From positions 1,746,713 to 1,755,562 of the forward strand of contig NZ_KB849755.1 of the NCBI RefSeq assembly GCF_000368925.1: 8,850 nt of DNA. Reading direction: 5' to 3'. Both the position numbers and the translations under genes were made by a program. Below the pieces are notes generated by a model. It was not told the origin of the DNA, ran no database searches, and was given only the letters and a program-made list of their open reading frames with translations. Source of the stretch: Acinetobacter bereziniae LMG 1003 = CIP 70.12. GTDB lineage: Bacteria; Pseudomonadota; Gammaproteobacteria; Pseudomonadales; Moraxellaceae. Positions 1 to 5,713 of this stretch are shown in pieces (within the stretch, counting starts at the first letter, position 1; each line of letters begins with the position of its first letter).

Positions 1-188
1 TTATTCTCGTTGGTGAGCTTCAGTAGCCAGTCTGCAATCATCTTATTTTGCTCATCTAATTGAGCTTTATAACGATAACAGGTTTGACTAAGTTGAAATA
101 TAAAGCAAGCTTTACTCACTGAAATCTTAAATTGTTCAACAGCTCGCTGAGCAAGAGATTTACGTTGTGCAGGCTTTATAACTTCTTT
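1..188 (-). CDS. IS3-family transposase orfB, N-terminal part (partial, -1 frame fusion with orfA)
   Basis: Read in the -1 frame relative to orfA, the minus strand is open from about position 215 to the window edge. It gives a stretch containing VIKPAQRKSLAQRAVEQ, then CFIFQLSQTCYRYKAQ. This is the typical start of an IS3 OrfB, the helical region ahead of the DDE integrase catalytic domain, which lies outside the window. I see no ATG, GTG or TTG start in the open stretch. Expression therefore probably depends on slippage from orfA at the A-AAG tetramer at 188-185, giving an OrfAB fusion transposase. The part seen is about 62 codons with no stop. Whether the catalytic part is intact cannot be judged. 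Confidence 0.8.
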
Positions 189-442
189 GACAGTGCATCC
201 TGAAGAATATCTGCTTTAAGGCGTTCGTCAGCATACATACGTTTCAGACGAGCATTTTCAGCTTCTAATTCTTTAAGTCGTGTCATCATTGAAATATCCA
301 TACCTCCATATTTCGCTTTCCATTTATAAAATGTAGCGGAATTCATACCATGTTCACGGCATAAGTTAGGCACAGGTGTTCCTGATTCAGCTTGTTTTAA
401 AATACTCATGATTAAGCTGTCTGAATATTTAGATGTTTTCAT
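176..442 (-). CDS. IS3-family transposase OrfA (helix-turn-helix DNA-binding subunit)
   Basis: This 88-residue protein has the classic IS3 OrfA layout. An N-terminal helix-turn-helix of the HTH_Tnp_1 type contains ILKQAESGTPVPNLCREHG followed by NSATFYKWKAKYGG. A heptad-rich leucine-zipper segment (LKELEAENARLKRMYADERL) follows and would dimerise the transposase. It binds the element's terminal repeats, and with OrfB it catalyses transposition. An ATG at 454 would add four residues (MRFF). I prefer the ATG at 442 because the protein then begins MKTSKYSDS, the usual family start. It ends just past the A-AAG slippage site used to reach orfB. It appears intact. Confidence 0.92.
   Translation of the reverse strand: MKTSKYSDSLIMSILKQAESGTPVPNLCREHGMNSATFYKWKAKYGGMDISMMTRLKELEAENARLKRMYADERLKADILQDALSKKL
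185..188 (-). promoter_or_regulatory. Putative -1 programmed frameshift site (A-AAG) joining orfA to orfB
   Basis: In the orfA frame the minus strand reads tca aag aag tta taa. Slipping back one base on A-AAG gives aaa gaa gtt ata aag, which leads straight into the conserved orfB start (KEVIKPAQRK). A-AAG or A6G slippage is the known way IS3-family elements make their OrfAB transposase. I did not identify a stimulatory structure downstream. Confidence 0.6.
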
Positions 443-507
443 AAAAAATCTCATTGAACAGGATTATTCGATTTTCTACTTTTGAGTTCAATTATTTTGA
501 GGGGGGA

Positions 508-705
508 TTACCTTGGCATTGCATTCAAATTCAGCTGATTGACTGGTGCAAATCTTAAATAATTTATTTCTGTTGATAAGACTGATTTATTTTTATCTTC
601 AAAAATAAAAAAACGCTGATCTACATTCGTTCCATAACTATAGTACGATACAGAAGTACTAATTAAAAATACCACCCCACTCCAAACAAAAATATTATAT
701 TTCAT
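508..705 (-). pseudogene. Family-B immunity-like exported protein (copy B3), truncated by the IS
   Basis: The remaining 65 codons hold an N-terminal hydrophobic export segment (about residues 5-20, with no lipobox cysteine) and then the family-B signature STEINYLRFAPVNQL at about 44-58. Full-length relatives B1 and B2 (5693-4974 and 2093-1368) continue for another 170 or so residues. Here homology ends at the proline of NAMP and a stop follows at 510-508, at the IS border. By eye B3 matches B1 at about 20 of 33 aligned positions around this motif, and B2 matches B1 at about 15 of 33. A TTG start at 717 would add four residues; ATG 705 is preferred. The fragment lacks most of the domain and is probably non-functional. 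It follows A2 by about 40 bases. Confidence 0.8.
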
Positions 706-746
706 AAACTTAACCAAAAAATCACTTGAAACAAAAAAATTAATAT

Positions 747-1340
747 TTATCTGCGATATATATTTACTTGTCCAGAATTATTGTTTGGATCACAATTCAC
801 CTCCAAGCCAACTCCCTTCTCGTAAAAATTATTAATCATTATTTCACCACCATTCTTGCTAAAATCATAAAAATCTTTATCTGTTTTATCAAAATTAATT
901 AAATTTAGAATATTCCTGACATTATTTTTATCAAAATCAGAAATTTGATTACAGTTCTCAAATCTATATTCAATAGATTTAACACCTGAACCGCCTGAAT
1001 CTGGATTAACAATTAGAATAGAATTTCTAATTAAAATAGTCAAAGAATTAAAATTATCATCAAAATTTACATTTCTATAATCATTTTCAGTTATGACTTT
1101 CTTATAGACCAAACCACCAATAAAATCTTTAAACACAACCTTATCAATTCTTTTTCCTTCAGTAAAAACAATACGATGATATGGTGTGAATAAAGCTCTA
1201 GGTGTACAATCTGCACTTAAACAAGGATCATTTATTTTGTGCTCATACTCTCCCATAATTTTTAAGTAAACACTAGGTTTCGCATTAAAATCATAAGATA
1301 ATAAAAAAGCAAGAATAACAATTAAAAATATTTTACCCAT
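747..1340 (-). CDS. Exported family-A immunity-like protein (copy A2)
   Basis: This 197-residue protein has no recognised domain. Residues 1-20 form a Sec signal peptide (lysine near the start, hydrophobic core, likely cleavage after FNA), with no lipobox, so it should be free in the periplasm. It is a clear paralogue of A1 (4935-4312). Shared features are NDPC...DCTP with cysteines at 40 and 45, a KSIEYRFENC segment (C130), VNCD (C183) and a C-terminal NIYRR. All four cysteines are conserved in A1 and could form two disulfides, which fits the periplasm. It follows B2 by 27 bases in the same order as B1-A1. The proposed role, protection from the metalloprotease effector or a relative, rests on context only. 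The ribosome-binding site is weak. Confidence 0.75.
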   Translation of the reverse strand: MGKIFLIVILAFLLSYDFNAKPSVYLKIMGEYEHKINDPCLSADCTPRALFTPYHRIVFTEGKRIDKVVFKDFIGGLVYKKVITENDYRNVNFDDNFNSLTILIRNSILIVNPDSGGSGVKSIEYRFENCNQISDFDKNNVRNILNLINFDKTDKDFYDFSKNGGEIMINNFYEKGVGLEVNCDPNNNSGQVNIYRR

Positions 1341-1367
1341 TTTAAATTTTCACAATTAAAAGTTATA

Positions 1368-2093
1368 TTATTCAGTAGCATTTACCCTAGGTGTACCATT
1401 GGTTTTGTAAATATAAAAAGTAGTATTATTATGTGTTTGTTCAGTATTGAATTCAAACCAATAATCAGCAATTTTAATTCTATTTGTGACTAAAAAATCT
1501 CCATATTTATTTATTCCATTCTCTATATCAGCAATATGTTCATGTAGTAATTTTTCATATACTTTCTTTGAATCTGTCTTATTTAGCCCTAAAACTTTAG
1601 CATAAATAATGGGAACTTCTGGATTCAAATTAATTTTTTTATATTTTCCAGTAGATTTGTCAAAATCATGACCCAAATAAATAACGATCTTACGTTGATA
1701 CTTTAAATTTTCTCCATTTGAATACACTGTAGAAGAAATTTCAGGTAGTTCAAAACCTTGACTATAAAAGAAAATCTTATTTATACCATATGAGTTTGGT
1801 TCTATTTCATATCGTTTATGAACTATTGAAGCATCTTTATTTGATTCAATGTATCCTGAAGTTAAGATTGCATTTTCGATTTTAGAAAAACTAACAGGAA
1901 TCTCTTCCAATTTAAGTTGATTTACAGGTGAGTTTTTACTGAAATCTATTTCTGGAACGACTTGATGTTCTGTAGTACTCTTAAAAATATAATATTTTTT
2001 AGAATCTTCAATATTATTCTTACAGCCATAGCATGCCAGAGAAAAAAGTATTACAAATATGGCTTTAATTTTAATAATACAATGATTTTTCAT
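1368..2093 (-). CDS. Family-B immunity-like lipoprotein or exported protein (copy B2)
   Basis: This protein has 241 residues. A basic, hydrophobic N-terminus ends in two cysteines (C21 in SLAC, C24 in CYGC). Neither is a perfect lipobox, but a lipoprotein is likely. It aligns along its length with B1 (5693-4974): SPVNQLKLEEIP at about 55-66, a KIFFYSQG strand matching KIYFFNNG, PEVPI matching TEIPV, and DYWFEFNTE at 210-218, ending in FYIYKT. Divergence is high, so the duplication is old or the copies were acquired separately. Its start codon lies inside the end of C2 with a 23-base overlap, suggesting translational coupling. A GGTGA upstream is a weak ribosome site. Immunity function is inferred from the array. 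Confidence 0.75.
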   Translation of the reverse strand: MKNHCIIKIKAIFVILFSLACYGCKNNIEDSKKYYIFKSTTEHQVVPEIDFSKNSPVNQLKLEEIPVSFSKIENAILTSGYIESNKDASIVHKRYEIEPNSYGINKIFFYSQGFELPEISSTVYSNGENLKYQRKIVIYLGHDFDKSTGKYKKINLNPEVPIIYAKVLGLNKTDSKKVYEKLLHEHIADIENGINKYGDFLVTNRIKIADYWFEFNTEQTHNNTTFYIYKTNGTPRVNATE

Positions 2094-2784
2094 AAATTTT
2101 ATCTGTCACCTTGGTATAGTAAACAGTATAAGCAAAACTATTGACTTGCCCTTTTCCTACAAACCACTCTGGCTCAGACTCTAAAATGATATGAACACCA
2201 TTAAAATTTCTTTCAGAAATAACTTTTCCATATTTATCTCCACCTTGACAGCGCCCTTTGGTTAAAAAATTTTCAATGAATTCATTAATATTTTTCTTGT
2301 CTAAAGCTGCAATACCTATTAGAAAAGCTTGGTCTGTAATTGATTGATTAATATTTTTATGGATATTATCATCAAATGGCACAAAATTATCACTGGAGTA
2401 AAAGTTTGTGTTTGGACCTTGCCCAGTAGTTCGTACTTCTAGCGTAGACATATGATGGTCGTTATCTTCAAAATTTTCATTATGAACGACTCCATTATCA
2501 AAACCTTGTACAGCAGATAATCGATCTATAACTTTTAACTTTAGATAATTTGATTTCATCTCTTTATACTTGTTATATATTTTTTTAAAATTATAGTCCA
2601 AATACAAATCATTATCCACAACAAATAAATTAATAGCTCTAGACAGATTCTTTTCTATATTTTGATATTTCTCTTCTTTAGCTTTTTTACCATCAACTTT
2701 GCATAGGTAACTTAATACTTCTTTAGATGAACAGCATTGTAATAGAGAAAAGCTTAGTATGAGACTTAAAATTATCTTGATCAA
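2071..2784 (-). CDS. Family-C immunity-like exported protein (copy C2, TTG start)
   Basis: This protein has 237 residues and no recognised domain. A hydrophobic signal (residues 2-16) leads to CC at 17-18. The lipobox is imperfect (LLQC), so it is either a lipoprotein or a cleaved periplasmic protein. It is a tandem paralogue of C1 (3534-2845). Shared blocks include CKV at 28-30, NxxYLxYN near 58-64, YLxLKVxxxLS near 80-90, FYSSDNFVPFDDNI near 128-141, a cysteine at 179 (C175 in C1), HIILE near 196-200, and TDKxYExS at the C-terminus. The two conserved cysteines could pair. The start is TTG, chosen because a strong GAGGTG site lies 5 bases upstream and the signal peptide begins there. Its 3' end overlaps B2. 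Confidence 0.72.
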   Translation of the reverse strand: MIKIILSLILSFSLLQCCSSKEVLSYLCKVDGKKAKEEKYQNIEKNLSRAINLFVVDNDLYLDYNFKKIYNKYKEMKSNYLKLKVIDRLSAVQGFDNGVVHNENFEDNDHHMSTLEVRTTGQGPNTNFYSSDNFVPFDDNIHKNINQSITDQAFLIGIAALDKKNINEFIENFLTKGRCQGGDKYGKVISERNFNGVHIILESEPEWFVGKGQVNSFAYTVYYTKVTDKIYEKSLYY

Positions 2785-2789
2785 TATTA

Positions 2790-2795
2790 CACCTC
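2790..2795 (-). promoter_or_regulatory. Strong ribosome binding site that sets the TTG start of C2
   Basis: On the minus strand GAGGTG is followed by TAATA and then TTG at 2784-2782. Two upstream ATGs (near 2800 and 2797) are in another frame, and no in-frame ATG lies before the mature protein. The site therefore decides the start in favour of TTG. Most other genes in the array have weak sites. Confidence 0.6.
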
Positions 2796-2844
2796 ATCAT
2801 ATGCTACATAAATTAAAACAAAATTAACCACCACATAAATAAAA

Positions 2845-3534
2845 CTAATATATTGATGTTTCATACTTTTTATCCGTTTTCCTTGTAAAATAAATAAAAA
2901 AGTTCAAACTATTATATTTACTATTTTTAATTTGTTTCCCATCAGCCTCTAAAATAATATGCATATCATTTATATTCCATTCTTCCACTTCAGGCATATT
3001 TGAATCACCACATTGTAATTTCCTTATAAAAGCATTAACTTTACTATTTAAATCAACACTACCCACTTTCTCACCACTTACCACATAAATCTGATCCTCA
3101 ATCATAGACACAATTTTTTCTTCTATATTTTCATTATAAGAAACATAGTTATCGCTACTAAAAAATATATGATTACCCTTTAAATTACTATTAGCTGAAA
3201 GGTCGGAAATGTAATCAAAATTCCTCTTCACACTATTATTAACAGTACCATCTGCAAATCCAACTTCAGGAGAAAGACTATGTAAAACTTTCAATATTAA
3301 ATAATGACTATTTAACTCAAAATACCTTTTTATAATTTCATTTTGATTATAATTTAGATAAATTTTATTATTTTCAACGAATAATGATATATTCCTACCT
3401 ACTCGAACATCGTAACTATTCCCAGCATCTGAATTTTCACTATTCCTTACCTTACAATCACTATTATTCGATTTAAATAAAAAAGCAAATGCGCTTATTA
3501 AAAAAATCGTTAATATCAAAATTAAAAATTTCAT
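2845..3534 (-). CDS. Family-C immunity-like exported protein (copy C1)
   Basis: This protein has 229 residues. Residues 1-20 are strongly hydrophobic with one lysine at position 2 and no lipobox, so it is either an uncleaved N-terminal anchor or a Sec signal peptide. The rest is the same fold-length domain as C2, with CKV at 27-29, KIYLNYN near 57-63, LSPEVGFADGTVNN near 87-100, FFSSDNYVSYNENI near 124-137, C175, HIILEADG near 192-199, and TDKKYETS at the end. It has no recognised family. Only about 60 bases, without any clear hairpin or promoter, separate it from C2. It probably arose by tandem duplication followed by strong divergence. Immunity function is inferred from operon position. Confidence 0.72.
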   Translation of the reverse strand: MKFLILILTIFLISAFAFLFKSNNSDCKVRNSENSDAGNSYDVRVGRNISLFVENNKIYLNYNQNEIIKRYFELNSHYLILKVLHSLSPEVGFADGTVNNSVKRNFDYISDLSANSNLKGNHIFFSSDNYVSYNENIEEKIVSMIEDQIYVVSGEKVGSVDLNSKVNAFIRKLQCGDSNMPEVEEWNINDMHIILEADGKQIKNSKYNSLNFFIYFTRKTDKKYETSIY

Positions 3535-3568
3535 AAAAACACTGCCTAAAAACTATAAAATATATTAA

Positions 3569-4291
3569 TTATTTTCTATATATTGAAAAAAACGAAAGCT
3601 CTATATCACTATAATTATGGTATTTTCTAGTTTTACAATTAACATCCTTAATTTCACCACTAGCAACTTTAGAAGCAATAAATTTTTTATTAATTGTTGA
3701 AATCTCATATACAATTTCATTATCTTTAAAAGACCCTGAATAGATACCATTTTTTAAATTAAACACACCATTCTTCATATTTACCAACAAGTCTCCTAAC
3801 ATCTTATTATACGCGATCTCTGAATCACCATGATTATTCAACACATTTATTACACCTACTATCGTTTTCTTTAAAATTTCTTTTTTAAAAATATCAGGAG
3901 CAGATCTAACTTCTAAATTAATATATTTGACATATTCTCCATCTGGAATTATTATAATCCTACCTATTGAATCATAATTATCATCAATAATATAAATATA
4001 CCCCTGATTTTCATATATATTCATATTATCCAATGTTTTTCCATTTTGAATTTTATCAAAAAAATTCACTACACTTATTCCTAAATTCTTCTTTATAGGA
4101 TTTTCCATTAAACTTTCCGAAGGTAAATACTTGTTTATATCCAGATTTACATTAGGTTCTTTATTTAGACAGAACTTATTTATCAAATCTATATCTTTAC
4201 TATTATTCGTTATTACTTTACCATCACAACCAACAGTAAAAGCTAGAACCAACCCTAAATATATCTTGTAATTACCCTTATTAAAAATCAT
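3569..4291 (-). CDS. Putative lipoprotein, singleton of the immunity array (D)
   Basis: This protein has 240 residues. Lys5 and Lys9 precede a hydrophobic segment and a usable lipobox, TVGC, with the lipidated Cys at 22 and Asp at 23. In E. coli an Asp right after the lipid-bearing Cys keeps lipoproteins in the inner membrane; whether this applies here is unknown. No full paralogue lies in the window. The C-terminal part recalls family A: DNEIVYEIS (190-198) against GDKIVYEIS in A1, VNC (217-219) against VNC in A2, and a terminal SIYRK against HIYRK or NIYRR. It may be a distant relative with an extra N-terminal segment. It sits 20 bases after A1 and 34 before C1. Immunity function is inferred. 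Confidence 0.68.
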   Translation of the reverse strand: MIFNKGNYKIYLGLVLAFTVGCDGKVITNNSKDIDLINKFCLNKEPNVNLDINKYLPSESLMENPIKKNLGISVVNFFDKIQNGKTLDNMNIYENQGYIYIIDDNYDSIGRIIIIPDGEYVKYINLEVRSAPDIFKKEILKKTIVGVINVLNNHGDSEIAYNKMLGDLLVNMKNGVFNLKNGIYSGSFKDNEIVYEISTINKKFIASKVASGEIKDVNCKTRKYHNYSDIELSFFSIYRK

Positions 4292-4311
4292 TATTTTAAA
4301 TCACTTAAAAT

Positions 4312-4935
4312 TTATTTTCTATAAATATGAAATTGACCATTCTGTGACTTAATATCACATGAAATTTCATAAACAATCTTATCTCCATTGTAAATTGTAT
4401 TAGTTAAAAAACCTTCCTTAATGTTATTAATATCAAATTTAAAAAAACCTTCATTAACTTTAGTATTTTTAAAAATGTTTATAATTTTTTTTATTCTATC
4501 TTTATCTATTAATTGAATTGATGAACACATTAAAAATTCATAATCTATCGATTTAACCTTGCCTGTTGATAGATTTGGATTGATTGTTAACATAGCTTCA
4601 TTTTCAAGATCTATATAATTTGAGTTATCTTTATCTTTAAAACTATATCCCTTCAAAATTTCACTACTCAAGACATCTTTGCTTAATAAGACAGTAGCAA
4701 AATTTTCATAATTTAAAAACTCAAGATCCTTTAACTTCTCATATGGAATTTTATAGTAAGGCGAATTAAATTTCTCTGGAGTACAATCTGAATTAAAACA
4801 TGGATCATTTATATTCTTTTTATTGACACTATGAGCCTCTAATTGAGTATCCCCTTTATTTTCAGAAGAACAAGACACACACAAAATAAAAAAAACTATA
4901 AAAAAAAATTCGCTTTCAAAACTCATATTCTCCAT
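4312..4935 (-). CDS. Family-A immunity-like lipoprotein (copy A1)
   Basis: This protein has 207 residues, or 204 if it starts at the second ATG (4926). A very hydrophobic phenylalanine-rich segment (10-21) ends in VSCSS with a likely lipidated C22, followed by a low-complexity linker to about residue 40. The mature domain matches A2: INDPCFNSDCTP (C46, C51), an NPNLSTGKVKSIDYEF strand leading to C137, ISCD (C193), and GQFHIYRK at the end. All four domain cysteines are conserved. The n-region is odd: it carries glutamates and no lysine or arginine, unusual for a Sec signal. A GGAG lies between the two ATGs, which leaves the true start uncertain. It follows B1 by 38 bases and is a candidate immunity protein. 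Confidence 0.72.
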   Translation of the reverse strand: MENMSFESEFFFIVFFILCVSCSSENKGDTQLEAHSVNKKNINDPCFNSDCTPEKFNSPYYKIPYEKLKDLEFLNYENFATVLLSKDVLSSEILKGYSFKDKDNSNYIDLENEAMLTINPNLSTGKVKSIDYEFLMCSSIQLIDKDRIKKIINIFKNTKVNEGFFKFDINNIKEGFLTNTIYNGDKIVYEISCDIKSQNGQFHIYRK

Positions 4936-4973
4936 TAAATGTAGAAATTTTTTTCTTTAAATTACTAAATTTA

Positions 4974-5693
4974 TTAGAAATCACACTTCTTAGGATTATC
5001 TTCACTCTTATAAATATTAAAGTAAGTATTATTTTTTATACGTTCTGTATTTAATTCCAACCAATAATCTTTAAAATTTATTCTTGTTGTCACCAAGTAC
5101 TTACAATATTCATTTATATTATTTCTTATATTTAAAACATGCTTATTCAAAATTGTTTGATATATATATCTCGACTCATCTTCATCAGCAATATCCAACG
5201 ACGAAATCAGAGATACAGGAATTTCTGTATCCAAATTTATTTCTTCAAATTTATTTCCATTATATCCCATACTCAAATTCAATCTAACACTTTTGAGTTG
5301 ATTAAATTTAGAATTTGTTGCATAAATCTCAGAAAAAAAATCTGGCACATCCCCCCCATTATTAAAAAAGTATATTTTCTTCATAGTTAAGCCATAATCA
5401 ATAACTTCAAAATGTTTTTCATTTATTAATTCATCACTATTTTTATATCCTTTCTTTTCAATATTATTTATTATTTTACCTAAACTGATTGGTATCTCTT
5501 TTAATTTAAGTTGATTTACTGGAGCAAACCTTGAGTAGTTTATTTCAGAACTTAACTCTATATCATTCTTATTTTCAAAGACATAAACAGATTTTTCTCT
5601 TTTAATGAATTTCTTCTCTGAGTTATTTCCAGAACTACAAGATGAAATAAAAAAAGAGCATATTAAAAAACTTATCTTAAAATAAATATTCAT
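4974..5693 (-). CDS. Family-B immunity-like lipoprotein next to the effector (copy B1), best cognate immunity candidate
   Basis: This protein has 239 residues. The signal is a clear lipoprotein type: Lys6, a hydrophobic core, ISSC with C19, then a Ser/Gly/Asn linker with no Asp at +2, so outer-membrane sorting would be expected by E. coli rules. Family-B marks are SSEINYSRFAPVNQLKLKE (48-66), a MKKIYFFNNGG strand (104-114), TEIPVSLISSL (156-166), DYWLELNTE (209-217) and FNIYK near the end. It starts 20 bases after the effector stop with a good GGAG site 7 bases from ATG. This effector-immunity spacing makes it the leading candidate for the cognate immunity protein. A periplasmic location suits a toxin acting in the envelope. 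Its coding strand carries a run of seven G (5357-5351). Confidence 0.78.
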   Translation of the reverse strand: MNIYFKISFLICSFFISSCSSGNNSEKKFIKREKSVYVFENKNDIELSSEINYSRFAPVNQLKLKEIPISLGKIINNIEKKGYKNSDELINEKHFEVIDYGLTMKKIYFFNNGGDVPDFFSEIYATNSKFNQLKSVRLNLSMGYNGNKFEEINLDTEIPVSLISSLDIADEDESRYIYQTILNKHVLNIRNNINEYCKYLVTTRINFKDYWLELNTERIKNNTYFNIYKSEDNPKKCDF

Positions 5694-5700
5694 AACGATT

Positions 5701-5705
5701 CTCCA
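5701..5705 (-). promoter_or_regulatory. Ribosome binding site of B1
   Basis: TGGAG on the minus strand is followed by AATCGTT and the ATG at 5693. It is one of the few good sites in the array and lies in the 20-base gap after the effector stop. This suggests that the first immunity gene is translated efficiently from the effector transcript. Confidence 0.6.
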
Positions 5706-5713
5706 TCATTTTA

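Larger units (their letters stand above)
1..510 (-). mobile_element. IS3-family insertion sequence, partial (orfA end; rest lies beyond the window start)
   Basis: The element is recognised from its orfA (442-176) and the start of orfB (188-1), arranged as in IS3-family elements with two overlapping frames. The outer boundary is placed near 505-513. Family-B immunity homology holds up to the proline codon at 516-514 and stops there, and the sequence then changes to a short non-coding leader ahead of orfA with a run of six G on the plus strand (501-506). The other end, its inverted repeat and the target-site duplication lie outside the window, so the exact terminus cannot be fixed. It is inserted in the same orientation as the interrupted operon. 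Confidence 0.85.

Noticed and set aside
1962..2144. Plus-strand open frame of 60 codons
   Set aside because: It lies antisense across the C2/B2 junction, has no recognisable domain, and is explained by AT-rich coding sequence on the other strand.
2785..2844. Possible promoter or terminator in the 60-base gap between C1 and C2
   Set aside because: The gap is AT-rich, so -10-like hexamers appear by chance. I see no convincing -35 partner and no GC-rich hairpin followed by a T run.
5084..5390. Two overlapping plus-strand open frames (67 and 83 codons)
   Set aside because: Both are antisense to B1, a well-supported lipoprotein gene with paralogues. No ribosome site or domain is evident.
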